64,000 bases of DNA from an uncultured Prevotella sp. (GTDB lineage Bacteria > Bacteroidota > Bacteroidia > Bacteroidales > Bacteroidaceae): NCBI RefSeq assembly GCF_946407605.1, contig NZ_CAMJOS010000003.1, positions 168,836 to 232,835 on the forward strand. The letters run 5' to 3'. A program made the translations under genes and the position numbers. Position 1 is the stretch's first letter; the number at the start of each line of letters is the position of its first letter. Positions 1-9,006 of this stretch are shown piece by piece. The notes beneath the pieces were generated by a model. That model did not search any database. It saw only the letters and a list, made by a program, of their open reading frames with translations, and was not told where the DNA came from.

Positions 1-2
1 CA

Positions 3-413
3 ACAGGAAAAATGAGAAAGTATCAAACTATAACTACATTGTTTAGTCTGTTTCTCTTACCCGTAGCATATGTTTTTTTGAAGCATGGTTCTTCTGCTGA
101 AATAGTATTTGTTCTTTATTTTATTTTTATGTTATTAGGACAAGGTTTGTGCCTTATAATACTACGTTCAATAGTGGAGTTTTCTATAAGAGAATACATT
201 GAACAGGTTATTTGGCCGTGTTTCTTGCTTAGTATTGCGGCCTGCGCCTTACCAATAGGATTGCATATTATAATGGCCCAGTCATATTTGCGTTTATTTG
301 TTGTGTCTGTAGTCGGTGGCATTTGCGTTATTGTTTCTTCATTCTATCTAGGAATGAATGTGTCTGAAAGATCACTTATCACTGATTTTATTAAAAAGAA
401 GATTTTAAAGTAA
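3..413 (+). CDS. Polysaccharide flippase (Wzx-like), C-terminal part
   Basis: Partial gene. The reading frame is open to the left window edge, and codons upstream of the first ATG (position 12) read T-G-K before MRKYQ, so that ATG is an internal Met rather than a start. The visible 137 residues hold about four hydrophobic helices and a basic tail ending DFIKKKILK. A G-K-(I/M)-(R/K)-x-Y-Q turn followed by paired helices is typical of the last third of Wzx/MATE-like repeat-unit flippases, which move lipid-linked oligosaccharide across the inner membrane. Its position just before a glycosyltransferase and a Wzy-like polymerase fits this. The stop codon abuts the next ATG, so translation is probably coupled. 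Family assignment is good by context, moderate by sequence alone. Confidence 0.75.
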   Translation, partial: TGKMRKYQTITTLFSLFLLPVAYVFLKHGSSAEIVFVLYFIFMLLGQGLCLIILRSIVEFSIREYIEQVIWPCFLLSIAACALPIGLHIIMAQSYLRLFVVSVVGGICVIVSSFYLGMNVSERSLITDFIKKKILK

Positions 414-1448
414 ATGGGAGTTCTTGTAACAGTTGCTATAGCTTCATATAATAATTCGCCTTATATAGAAAGGTGTCTGGAGTCTGTAATAGGACAGACT
501 TATAATAATATAGAGATTCTGATTGTTGATGATGGCTCCAAAGACGACTCTTTAGGCAAGATTGAGAAATATAGATCGAATAAACGTGTTCATATTGTAA
601 CAAAAGAGAATGGCGGTTTGAGTAGCGTTAGGCAGTTGTGTCTGGAGTTGGCGAAAGGTGAGTATATCAGTTTTATTGATGCAGATGATTATCTTAGTCC
701 GGGTTACGTTGAGTCGATGATTCTTAAAATGCAAAAAGATGACTCTGATATCTGTGTGTGTGGAACTCGCTTTGAGACTGCTGATGGGGTATATTTAAAG
801 GACGTGTCATCCTTTTGGGAAAGCAAAGAATCTTCTTTGCCTTATGTGACGACTCCATCGTTCTTGTCTGGTTACAATAGTAAGGATTTTCTAAAGTTGC
901 ATTTAAGTGACTCTTGGAATAAAATGTATAAAGTCTCTACTATTCGCCGTTGTAGGGTAAAGTTTAATATGCCTAAAGGTTTGAATGGAAGTGATTCTCT
1001 ATTTAATATGTTATTGGCTTTACATGAGTTAACTTATTCGATTGTCTCAAATGAAGGTTATATTCATGTGATCTACTCCAGTTCTGCAGTACATCGAAAA
1101 TGTAAAAATTTGAAAGAATCTTATAGGTTTATAATAGACGCGATGGTAAGTGAAGCAAATAAAATTGGAAAATTTGAATCTTTAAAATATATGATTTCCA
1201 GAAACTGGTATCTTTTTCAAGAGGATATCTTTTTCGATGAGTATGACACTGTTGACAAATGGTATAATCTATTTAGTAAATATAAACTACTAAAATCACG
1301 TTTAGTTGACTTTTCAACAAATAGAAATTTGGAAAAGTGTAGCTTGTCTATGGCAGTTTCTCGTTCTTCTTGGAGTTTCCTATTCCTATTTAAATATTCT
1401 CTTTTAATTCTTCCATTTTATATAGCTTTAATGAAACGAATTCGATAA
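414..1448 (+). CDS. Glycosyltransferase family 2
   Basis: A 344-residue GT-A fold glycosyltransferase. The N-terminus has the family pattern VAIASYNNSPYIERCLESV, followed by VDDGSKDDS (nucleotide binding, about residues 37-45) and the metal-binding IDADDYLS at about residues 92-99. The last 30 residues are hydrophobic and end in basic residues, suggesting a membrane anchor. It probably adds one sugar to the lipid-linked repeat unit on the cytoplasmic side; donor and acceptor cannot be read from the sequence. The ATG directly follows the stop of the upstream flippase. Confidence 0.9.
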   Translation: MGVLVTVAIASYNNSPYIERCLESVIGQTYNNIEILIVDDGSKDDSLGKIEKYRSNKRVHIVTKENGGLSSVRQLCLELAKGEYISFIDADDYLSPGYVESMILKMQKDDSDICVCGTRFETADGVYLKDVSSFWESKESSLPYVTTPSFLSGYNSKDFLKLHLSDSWNKMYKVSTIRRCRVKFNMPKGLNGSDSLFNMLLALHELTYSIVSNEGYIHVIYSSSAVHRKCKNLKESYRFIIDAMVSEANKIGKFESLKYMISRNWYLFQEDIFFDEYDTVDKWYNLFSKYKLLKSRLVDFSTNRNLEKCSLSMAVSRSSWSFLFLFKYSLLILPFYIALMKRIR

Positions 1449-1486
1449 TTTGTACTTTTATATAATAAATATATTCTGGAGATATT

Positions 1487-2710
1487 ATGAAGTCAGGCAA
1501 TACTGTTACTAGTTTTTTCACTATCATTATTCTTTATTTATATATTTATAATCCTATTCCACGTTGGACTGGTATAGGATTTGGGGCTTTGTTTATGGTT
1601 ATTTCATTAGTATATGTTTTGTTTTATAAAAAAGAGTTTATAAGGTATTTACGTTATTATAAAACTGCGCTGATACTAAGTTTAATAATGATTCCATATG
1701 TTTATTTAGTTATTAATATTAATGGGAAGTCCGATTATCAAGTAGTGGTGGATTTAATAATCTGGGTAATTTTTTCTACTTGCACTCCTTTCTGGTTAAT
1801 CAAGGTGTTCATTACTAAAGAAAAAAAAATAATTTTTTGGGACAAAATATTATTAGTAGGTTTTATTGCTTCTCTTTTCTCATGTATTGCACTTTTTGTT
1901 CCTTCTTTTAACTCATTGCTTAGGGAAATTCAAATAGATATAACAGGAGGTCATTCTGAAGAGCAAATTGGTTTTAGGTTTTATGGCTTGGCAATAAATT
2001 TGTCTAGTGCTTATGGTTATGTTCAAGGATTATTAGCTTCTTTATGTCTTTTAAAATTAGATAAAAGTCACAAAAAATACGCTTTATATTTTATAACGTT
2101 AACATTATCAGTGATAGTAAACGCCCGTACAGGATTATTTCCTATTGTCATAACACTTGTATACCTCACTATAAGATCAATTGTGAAGCTTAGTTTTATT
2201 CAATTATCAAAAATAGTAATAGGTGGTCTATTTGCTTTTTATATAGGAGTTGTATTAATTAGATATTTACCAGGAGTTTATGATTTTGTAATGGATTTTT
2301 TTGACCAAATATCTGATATGTCAGAGAAAGGTGGTTTAGAAGATTCTGCATATGTTAGAATGATCCAATATCCATCTACTTTAGAAGGACTACTATTCGG
2401 TGAAGGGCATTCTTTATATGGTATCGGTGCAAGAGATTCCTCTGATATTGGTTATGTTAATCAGATCTTCCTTGGTGGGCTTGTATTTGCAGGTCTTTTA
2501 CTAATATATGAGTTCGTTATTTTTAAGAGTATTTTAAAATGGTCGAGGGACAAAGTATTTTCTACAATTTTCTTCGTGTCAATTTTGGTGTTTAACTATA
2601 AAGGTGTTAACTTTTATGCAGGTGCGGCTTATATTAAGTTGTATATGCTTTATTATTTTGTCCTATTGTATAATAAATTGCATATGCGGTCAAATATTTT
2701 TCAGGTATAG
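1487..2710 (+). CDS. O-antigen/capsule polymerase (Wzy-like) membrane protein
   Basis: A 407-residue protein with roughly ten or more hydrophobic helices spread along its length, a larger loop at about residues 280-320 and no soluble catalytic domain. NARTGLFPIVITLVYL at about residues 207-222 resembles the Arg-containing segment of Wzy/O-antigen ligase-type proteins. Wzy joins repeat units at the periplasmic face. The family is highly divergent, so the call rests on topology plus position between glycosyltransferases and after the flippase. The DNA is AT-rich, as is usual for wzy genes. It could alternatively be a ligase-type protein. Confidence 0.8.
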   Translation: MKSGNTVTSFFTIIILYLYIYNPIPRWTGIGFGALFMVISLVYVLFYKKEFIRYLRYYKTALILSLIMIPYVYLVININGKSDYQVVVDLIIWVIFSTCTPFWLIKVFITKEKKIIFWDKILLVGFIASLFSCIALFVPSFNSLLREIQIDITGGHSEEQIGFRFYGLAINLSSAYGYVQGLLASLCLLKLDKSHKKYALYFITLTLSVIVNARTGLFPIVITLVYLTIRSIVKLSFIQLSKIVIGGLFAFYIGVVLIRYLPGVYDFVMDFFDQISDMSEKGGLEDSAYVRMIQYPSTLEGLLFGEGHSLYGIGARDSSDIGYVNQIFLGGLVFAGLLLIYEFVIFKSILKWSRDKVFSTIFFVSILVFNYKGVNFYAGAAYIKLYMLYYFVLLYNKLHMRSNIFQV

Positions 2711-2742
2711 CTTTTGCAGTGTAAACTTTTTATCTTTGAGAC

Positions 2743-3957
2743 ATGAAACCATTATTTGTTAGTAGAGAGTTCTTAGTAGACAAATCTCCAACGGGGGAAT
2801 GCTTGCGCTCCTTTGTTAATGAATTAAGAAAGAATGCATGGAATCCTAAAGTATATTGTTCCGATATACAGCCACAGAAAAATAATAGGGTGTTAATTAA
2901 TGAAAAAATTGTTCACGAATCGATATTCCCGAAATATCTTGCAGCAGCCATCCGCAGATTATTAATACCAGATCTGACATGGTTGCCTGGATATGAGTGG
3001 TGGTCTTGGGGGAAGAGGTGTAAAAATCAAATACTTCAAGATATAAGAAATGGTGAGCGTTTTGATTACCTTCATACTGTCAGTTTCCCATGTGCATGCC
3101 ATACTGTTGGATTGAAGATTAAGTGTGAAACGAATCTTCCGTGGATTGCTCAGTTCTATGATCCTTGGGCCGACAACCCATATAGGCCATTTAAAACAGC
3201 TTTTTTCAAGAAGATAGATTGGGAGTTAGAGCGTGAAGTGGCTGAAAATGCAGACCTTATTATTCATACAAATGAACCAATTGCACAACTCTGGCGTGAA
3301 AGATACGGAGATAGTATAGCCAAAAAGATAGTAGTGTTGCCCCTAACAGCATCCTTACCATCAGTTCCAGTTGTAGAACCAAAACATAAAGATGATGAAT
3401 TGTTGACAATTTCACATATAGGGAATTTTATGTTAAACAGGACAAGTATACCTTTTATTAAGGCAGTTTTGATGTTATTCAAAGAATATCCTTATGTGAA
3501 AACAAAATTGAAAATTAATTATATAGGACAAGTAACGGATAAAGAAAAAGAACTAATCCGAAACTACGGCCTAGCAGACAACTTTAACTTAACAGGTCCA
3601 ATTCCTCCAGAAGAATGTGAGCCTTTTTATCAGCAGACGGATGTATTTCTTGCCATAGATGGTGTGAATAAAAATAATATCTTCTTCCCTTCTAAAATTC
3701 TAAAATATTTCTATTACCAAAAACCAATTTTGGGGATAACTCCAACGGGGTCGGTACTTGATGAAGAGTTGAGAACTGCAGGTCATGCAGTGTTTAATAA
3801 TGAGGATGTTAATTCTATTAAAGAATATTTATACAAGCTCGTTACAGATTATTCTTCAATAGCCTATGATAGAGATTATTGGAAAAGATTCACCCCCATA
3901 ACCGTGGTTAATGAGTATTACTCTTTAGTGAACAATAAGTTGTTTAAGTCTAAATAA
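2743..3957 (+). CDS. Glycosyltransferase, GT4-like (GT-B fold)
   Basis: 404 residues. The C-terminal half carries GT-B features: GPIPPEECEPFYQQTDVFLA (about residues 285-304) and a following FPSKILKYFYYQKPILGI segment, the region that contacts the sugar-nucleotide in GT4 enzymes. The N-terminal half (VSREFLVDKSPTGECLRSFV) fits an acceptor-binding Rossmann domain. No signal peptide is seen, so it should act in the cytoplasm. It is co-directional with its neighbours, 32 bp after wzy and 13 bp before the next gene. Substrates are unknown. Confidence 0.82.
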   Translation: MKPLFVSREFLVDKSPTGECLRSFVNELRKNAWNPKVYCSDIQPQKNNRVLINEKIVHESIFPKYLAAAIRRLLIPDLTWLPGYEWWSWGKRCKNQILQDIRNGERFDYLHTVSFPCACHTVGLKIKCETNLPWIAQFYDPWADNPYRPFKTAFFKKIDWELEREVAENADLIIHTNEPIAQLWRERYGDSIAKKIVVLPLTASLPSVPVVEPKHKDDELLTISHIGNFMLNRTSIPFIKAVLMLFKEYPYVKTKLKINYIGQVTDKEKELIRNYGLADNFNLTGPIPPEECEPFYQQTDVFLAIDGVNKNNIFFPSKILKYFYYQKPILGITPTGSVLDEELRTAGHAVFNNEDVNSIKEYLYKLVTDYSSIAYDRDYWKRFTPITVVNEYYSLVNNKLFKSK

Positions 3958-3970
3958 TAAGCAATAATAT

Positions 3971-4801
3971 ATGAAGGTTTCCGTATTGATGGCATCTTAT
4001 AATTCTAATGAAGAATTGTTGAAAGATGTAATAAAGTCTGTAATAAATCAGACTTTTAGGGATTTTGAATTTATTATTGTTGACGATGGTTCAAAGAATC
4101 CCGTTGAACCTGTTGTTAGGAAGATAAGTGATGATAATCGTATAGTTGTCTATCGAAAGGAAAATACAGGACTTGGATCTTCTCTTACGTATGGTATATC
4201 AAAAGCCCAGGGTGAGTATATAGCACGAATCGATGATGATGATTTGATGGCTCATGACCGTCTTGAAAAACAAGTGGCTTTTCTTGATAATCATCCCGAG
4301 GTAAGTTGTGTAGGTTCACACATGAACTTCTATTGCAAAGGTCGTTACATACATTATAGGAAATTTCCTCTAGAACATGACGGAATTTTGAAAAGTATGT
4401 TAAATAGAAAATGGTCAATGGCTCATTCGTCTTTGATGTATAGAAAGGATAGTGTAGTGAAAGCTGGATGTTATCGTTTGAAAGGAACAGGTGAAGATTT
4501 GGATTTGATTTTACAACTTAGTTTGGTGGGGAAACTTGCTAATATTGATGAATATCTTATATACTATCATATCAGTTTTGGTAGTCTTTCGTCAACTAAT
4601 AGTCAATTACCAGGCCACGAATTCGCATTGCAAGAGTTTAAAAAGAGTATTGAATACCCTCGATATTCTGCAATAGTTGATAGCTCTTTATCTGCGATAG
4701 AAAAGGAAATTAAAGAGAATAAAAAACGTATACTATGGAAACGGTGGGGGGTTATCAAATATCTAAGTATGTTTGGTAAAAAGTTACCTGTTTTATTATA
4801 A
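3971..4801 (+). CDS. Glycosyltransferase family 2
   Basis: 276 residues with a classic GT2 start (VSVLMASYNSNEELLKDVIK), VDDGSKNP at about residues 37-44 and the metal-binding ARIDDDDLM at about residues 90-98. It is shorter than the first GT2 of the locus and lacks an obvious C-terminal membrane segment. It probably transfers one sugar of the surface polysaccharide repeat; donor specificity cannot be inferred. It is 14 bp from the WecG-type gene downstream, consistent with one polycistronic message. Confidence 0.9.
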   Translation: MKVSVLMASYNSNEELLKDVIKSVINQTFRDFEFIIVDDGSKNPVEPVVRKISDDNRIVVYRKENTGLGSSLTYGISKAQGEYIARIDDDDLMAHDRLEKQVAFLDNHPEVSCVGSHMNFYCKGRYIHYRKFPLEHDGILKSMLNRKWSMAHSSLMYRKDSVVKAGCYRLKGTGEDLDLILQLSLVGKLANIDEYLIYYHISFGSLSSTNSQLPGHEFALQEFKKSIEYPRYSAIVDSSLSAIEKEIKENKKRILWKRWGVIKYLSMFGKKLPVLL

Positions 4802-4815
4802 ACATTTGCAAAAAC

Positions 4816-5550
4816 ATGAATATATTTAATATAAAACTTGAGTTTGATCACGATGCTTTCCGAAATACAATAGAAAAGTGTGTATCGGAAAAGGGGAAAG
4901 GATATGTATGTGTTGTTGATGGTAATGTATTGTCAGTAACATGTAAAGACCCAGAGTACCAGAAGGTGGTGAAAAATGCTCTTGTAAATACCTGCGATAG
5001 TAGCTATATAGCCAAAATGGCAGGTGATATTTATGGTCAGAAATTTGAAGCGTATAACGGTCCAAGGGTTTTTGAACATTATATAAAGAAACCGTATAAG
5101 CAATTGCTTTTAGGGAATACAGAAGAAACATACCAAAAGATAGTCGAGAAGATGAGAGCAGATGGCGGGAATCCTGAAAATTTGAAATATCAGCCTGTAC
5201 CATTTGCTAAGGTTGAAGATTTCGATTACGCTGGTATAGCTTCTCAAATCAACGAAATAAAACCAGATTTGATTTGGGTTTCTTTGGGTGCTCCTAAGCA
5301 GGAACGTTTCATGAGTTTGATGCTCCCACACTTAAAACAAGGTGTAATGTTTGGTATTGGTGCAGCTTTCAACTACTACGTTGGCTCGATTAATGAACCC
5401 AAGATGCAAATAGGAGGTCTAAGGTTTATATGGCTACAACGTATCTTTGAAGAGCCCAAGAAACAAATCAGAAGATGCTGGCATTTCCTGACAGTAATAC
5501 CTAAGGTGAAGCGTGAGGAAAAGCGAAAATTGAAATCAAAGAAGGCTTAA
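4816..5550 (+). CDS. WecG/TagA/CpsF family glycosyltransferase (GT26)
   Basis: 244 residues matching GT26 along its length: VDGNVLSV near residue 35, WVSLGAPKQERFM at about residues 154-166, and the C-terminal GIGAAFNYYVGS followed by RFIWLQRIFEEPKKQ. In most members the residue after GAAF is Asp; here it is Asn (GAAFNYY), a small departure from the consensus. Known relatives transfer ManNAcA, ManNAc or Glc to lipid-linked acceptors. The C-terminus is very basic (KVKREEKRKLKSKKA), suited to membrane association. The stop is 1 bp from the next ATG. Confidence 0.88.
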   Translation: MNIFNIKLEFDHDAFRNTIEKCVSEKGKGYVCVVDGNVLSVTCKDPEYQKVVKNALVNTCDSSYIAKMAGDIYGQKFEAYNGPRVFEHYIKKPYKQLLLGNTEETYQKIVEKMRADGGNPENLKYQPVPFAKVEDFDYAGIASQINEIKPDLIWVSLGAPKQERFMSLMLPHLKQGVMFGIGAAFNYYVGSINEPKMQIGGLRFIWLQRIFEEPKKQIRRCWHFLTVIPKVKREEKRKLKSKKA

Positions 5551-5551
5551 G

Positions 5552-6682
5552 ATGAACCATATACTGATAACAGATGTACAATATAGGAAAGAGTTTGATA
5601 ATGTGTCAATTATCAAAAAACTATTTCCTAATGAACATCTAATATTAGGAACAATAAAGAGCGCACTGTTCTGTAAGCTTGCTTACGGACGATGTTCCGT
5701 TGAGAAGCTAAGGACTGAAGATGGGAAGGATGCTTTCTTCCATGATTTCAAGATTCTGTTAGAGAAATACGGACAGGATAAGATTATCTATGTTCCAGGG
5801 GAAGAACAAACAACAGATTATGTTGCGGAATACTTAGGACGGTATGTACAAGGAAATGTTGTATGCCTTTTACCATCTTATTCTATGTACAAGCTGTTCC
5901 GCAACAAACGATCATTGAATCATTATTGTTTAGAATATGGTTTCCCTGCTCCCAAAGAATACAAGGTGGAAGATTTACCTGCCGTAGAATATCCTGTTTT
6001 ACTTAAACCCGAAATAGGTTCAGGCAGTCATGGCCAATACAGGCTGTACAAGAAAGAAGATTATACCGATGAAATTAAGACTGCATTGAGCAAAGAGCCT
6101 TATCTTATTCAGGAGTTGTTGCCTAACGGTAAAGAAGTTCAAGGTGGATTCTTCTTGTGCCATAAAGGAAAGGTAATAGGTGCTTACACACACAAACGTA
6201 TAAGAACTAGCCCGGAAGAGGGAGGGGTTACGGTACTATCGTGTTTGAATGATAATCCACAATTGATAAACCAAGGAATACAACTATTGGAACATGCCGG
6301 TTGGGAAGGCTTAATCATGCTGGAGTATATATATGATGATAGAAGTGGCGAGTATAAACTGATAGAAGCTAATCCTCGTATTTGGGGATCGATTATGCTG
6401 TCTGAATATAGTGGCGCAAATCTATTGCAAAACTATATACGCATCTGCCTTGGGCTACCGATAGAGAAAATACAGATGAAAAAGGAAGCTTTTATCAGAT
6501 GGTTCTTTCCTGTAGACTTACTGAATTGGATAAAGAAGAAAGGGAAGATCAAAGACTTCTGGAACTTCAAAAATACCTGTGTTATTAACTGGACGTATGC
6601 ACGAAAGGATAGAGCTTTGCTATTTATTCTGATGTCGGTATTCAATATGCATAACCTGAAGAATTTGTTTGGAAGAGCATGA
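5552..6682 (+). CDS. ATP-grasp domain protein
   Basis: 376 residues. It has an ATP-grasp layout: a pre-ATP-grasp N-terminus, NKRSLNHYCLEYGFPAPKEY as lid entry, VLLKPEIGSGSHGQY at about residues 149-163 (phosphate-binding loop), and LIEANPRIWGS near residues 271-281 with the Glu and Asn that bind Mg-ATP. Such carbamoyl-phosphate-synthase-like enzymes in polysaccharide loci usually ligate an amino acid or other carboxylate, so it may decorate a sugar; that role is inferred. It ends in ATGA, overlapping the next start by 4 bp. Confidence 0.82.
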   Translation: MNHILITDVQYRKEFDNVSIIKKLFPNEHLILGTIKSALFCKLAYGRCSVEKLRTEDGKDAFFHDFKILLEKYGQDKIIYVPGEEQTTDYVAEYLGRYVQGNVVCLLPSYSMYKLFRNKRSLNHYCLEYGFPAPKEYKVEDLPAVEYPVLLKPEIGSGSHGQYRLYKKEDYTDEIKTALSKEPYLIQELLPNGKEVQGGFFLCHKGKVIGAYTHKRIRTSPEEGGVTVLSCLNDNPQLINQGIQLLEHAGWEGLIMLEYIYDDRSGEYKLIEANPRIWGSIMLSEYSGANLLQNYIRICLGLPIEKIQMKKEAFIRWFFPVDLLNWIKKKGKIKDFWNFKNTCVINWTYARKDRALLFILMSVFNMHNLKNLFGRA

Positions 6683-7254
6683 GCAAGATTGTAGTTTACG
6701 ACTTTGATGGGACGCTCTCGTATGGTGATAGTATGGAGGAGTTGTTTAACTCTGAAATGCAGGGGATAAAGTCTCTATATAGATGCTATTATTATTTCCT
6801 GAAAGTATTGTCAAAGCTAAAACTGAGTACCGTCAAAAGTGAAAAGGAGAAGATGATCAAGCTACTTTTCCATTCTGATGAAAGAGCGTTTCGTGAAGCA
6901 TGCATGGAGCAAGCAAATAATTATAAGTTTTCTCCTATTATGGAGAAGCTAAAAAAGGATGTATCAGAAGGCAATCGTGTAATAGTTTTGTCTGCATCTT
7001 CGGAATGCTTCTTGCAAACTGTTTTCAGTGGTTTAGATGTGGAAATACTTGGTACCACATTCAATTGTAAAGGAGGAAAGATAAAGGGCATTAAACAGCA
7101 TCCGTTCTATCATGAAAAGGTTGATACACTTGTCGGTTATGGGATTCCTGTAGTGGATGAGGCATACTTTGATAGCAAGTGGGATGAGTGCTTAAAACCT
7201 ATATGCCGTAAGTGGTATAAGGTAAAGCAAGGCGTTATTATCGAAGAAAAATAA
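6679..7254 (+). CDS. HAD-superfamily phosphatase-like protein
   Basis: 191 residues beginning with the HAD motif I (VYDFDGTLS, catalytic Asp pair at residues 8 and 10), with motif II-like VLSASSE near residue 112. The usual GDxxxD motif is weak; FDSKWDE near residue 170 may fill part of the role. It resembles phosphoserine-phosphatase-like HAD proteins of polysaccharide loci that dephosphorylate a sugar or lipid intermediate. The start overlaps the ATP-grasp stop by 4 bp, so the two are likely translated together. Substrate unknown. Confidence 0.8.
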   Translation: MSKIVVYDFDGTLSYGDSMEELFNSEMQGIKSLYRCYYYFLKVLSKLKLSTVKSEKEKMIKLLFHSDERAFREACMEQANNYKFSPIMEKLKKDVSEGNRVIVLSASSECFLQTVFSGLDVEILGTTFNCKGGKIKGIKQHPFYHEKVDTLVGYGIPVVDEAYFDSKWDECLKPICRKWYKVKQGVIIEEK

Positions 7255-7259
7255 TTGAT

Positions 7260-8114
7260 ATGAATATATTGGTAACTGGATCTGCCGGAATGATTGGCAG
7301 TTATGTGGTTAAAGGCCTAATTGAGAAAGGTCATACTGTTATTGGTGTAGATCGAATAGCAAGAGATATAACCCTCCAAGGGCTTACTCAAATTATTCTG
7401 GATTTATCATCAAAAGAAGGAATCCTGCAGTTATTTGATGATAAGAAGATTGATCGTGTGATTCATCTGGCTGCTTTGGCACATACTAAGGGAGTGAAAG
7501 ATGTTTCATGGGAAGCATTCAAGTTGGTGAATGTTGATTGTGCAGAAAACCTCTTTGAGGCTTGCGCAAAGCATAATGTACCTGTACTATTCATCAGTAC
7601 TGTAGATGCCATTGGAATGGTGAAGGGTTTAATCACACCCGAAACGGAGTTGAATCCTATATCCAACTACGGTAAAAGTAAGGCAATGGCAGAAGGACGA
7701 TTGAAGGATATTTGTAAGGTGTGGAATATCTATCGTTTCTCACCCGTATATACGCCAGAAGTGAAACGTGATATAGAAAAGCGCTATTATCTGAAATACC
7801 CTAATTGGGCTTATAAGATTGGCAAGGGTGGCCAGTTTGAGGTGCTGAATGTCACAGGTGCTGTTGCTGCTATGGTGGATTGGGTGGACAAGAAGGTGGA
7901 TAATACTATCCATGTGATTAAAGACCCAGAACTACTTGACATCAACGACCTAATTAAGGCAGAAAAAGCTCAGGGTAGAGCAAAGCACGTGCTATGGTTC
8001 CCGAAGTGGATGGTACAGTGTGGTTATTACGTGATTAAACTCGTATTTGGTAAGAGTAATAAGACATATTTAGTGTTCAAGGCTTTGTGGCCGTTCCGTA
8101 CAGTGGATAATTAA
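7260..8114 (+). CDS. NAD-dependent epimerase/dehydratase (extended SDR)
   Basis: 284 residues with a Rossmann nucleotide-binding start (ILVTGSAGMIGSYV), a Ser/Thr of the catalytic triad in FISTVDA at about residues 118-124, and the YGKSK motif (YxxxK) near residues 138-142. It should epimerise, reduce or dehydrate a nucleotide- or lipid-linked sugar for the repeat unit. Together with the sugar transferase directly downstream it resembles pairs in which the initiating sugar is modified. The C-terminal 30 residues are semi-hydrophobic and basic. The exact reaction cannot be assigned. Confidence 0.85.
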   Translation: MNILVTGSAGMIGSYVVKGLIEKGHTVIGVDRIARDITLQGLTQIILDLSSKEGILQLFDDKKIDRVIHLAALAHTKGVKDVSWEAFKLVNVDCAENLFEACAKHNVPVLFISTVDAIGMVKGLITPETELNPISNYGKSKAMAEGRLKDICKVWNIYRFSPVYTPEVKRDIEKRYYLKYPNWAYKIGKGGQFEVLNVTGAVAAMVDWVDKKVDNTIHVIKDPELLDINDLIKAEKAQGRAKHVLWFPKWMVQCGYYVIKLVFGKSNKTYLVFKALWPFRTVDN

Positions 8115-8131
8115 AGAGTTTAAGAGTAATT

Positions 8132-8803
8132 ATGTATCAGATAATTAAGAGAATTTTCGATTTCATTTGTGCGTTTATTGCACTTGTGGCTCTGTCGCCA
8201 GTATTTCTGTTTACAATTATTGGAATTCTGATTAGTGACTGGGGCCCTATATTCTATAAGGCTAATCGTATTGGTAAGGGGAACAAACCATTCAAGATGT
8301 ATAAGTTCAGGTCGATGAAAGTACTGAAAGCACCTAAGAAGGGTGCTGAGGCAAGCTTGAGACCTGATGAAGATCGTATATTCCCGTTTGGACATTTCAT
8401 CCGTAAGGCTAAGATAGATGAACTGCCACAATTGATTAACATCCTGAATGGTAGTATGTCAATTATTGGCCCTCGTCCTGTAGCAGAAGACCAATTTGAT
8501 ATGTTCCGTTATGGCAAGTGGAATGAGGCTGCCAAGGTTCCGGTGGGATTGAGCGGTCCAGCAGCATTGTATGACTATATCTATGGTGACCAGTTCACTG
8601 ACGAAAAAGAATATATGGAAAAGGTATATCCTACACGTAGAGAATTGGAATATACATACGTACAGAAAGCGGGCATCTTCTATGATTTGAAGATGATTAT
8701 ATATACTGTGATTTGTATCATGTATGCGCTTGTAGGTAAGGAGTGTACATGGATATTGAATGAGCTCAAAGCTGATGCTGCAAGCTCAATTCAAGAGGGA
8801 TAA
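8132..8803 (+). CDS. Initiating sugar-phosphate transferase (polyprenyl-P, PglC/WcaJ-like)
   Basis: 223 residues of the bacterial sugar transferase family. It shows a single N-terminal membrane segment (RIFDFICAFIALVALSPVFL), the KFRSM motif (about residues 55-59), then RKAKIDELPQLINILNG and IGPRP, the catalytic and substrate-binding core. The enzyme transfers a sugar-1-phosphate from a nucleotide sugar to undecaprenyl phosphate and so begins repeat-unit synthesis at the inner membrane. It is of the short monotopic PglC type rather than the long WbaP type. Its late position in the locus is common in Bacteroidales capsule operons. Confidence 0.93.
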   Translation: MYQIIKRIFDFICAFIALVALSPVFLFTIIGILISDWGPIFYKANRIGKGNKPFKMYKFRSMKVLKAPKKGAEASLRPDEDRIFPFGHFIRKAKIDELPQLINILNGSMSIIGPRPVAEDQFDMFRYGKWNEAAKVPVGLSGPAALYDYIYGDQFTDEKEYMEKVYPTRRELEYTYVQKAGIFYDLKMIIYTVICIMYALVGKECTWILNELKADAASSIQEG

Positions 8804-8804
8804 A

Positions 8805-8957
8805 ATGGAAACGAAAGAAGTATTTCTGACATTAGTTAGGTTAGGGATAGGTCATAAAGGAGGTAAACTTTCTGGCAAAGTAGATTGGATGGCAATACAA
8901 GCCCATGCTGAGAGTCTGATGAGCGGATTCTGGAGCGGAGAAAAAACCATTTGTTGA
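8805..8957 (+). pseudogene. Truncated N-terminus of a nucleotidyltransferase-family protein
   Basis: A 50-codon open frame beginning METKEVFLTLVRLGIGHKGG. It aligns with the start of the intact nucleotidyltransferase-like gene at 11443 (MNNNQQAFLELVRAGLWEKE): the spacing of F-L-x-L-V-R-x-G and the following V-D-(W/Y) match. It stops after about 50 residues, before the catalytic G-D-V-D-L region, and nothing resembling the rest of the family follows before gmd. It looks like the stub of a second family member removed by rearrangement of the locus. It could still be translated, since its start lies 1 bp after the sugar transferase stop. Confidence 0.6.
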
Positions 8958-9006
8958 AACCAGCTTCGATATAGATATGATTATAATTTGAAATAAATAA
9001 TTTATA

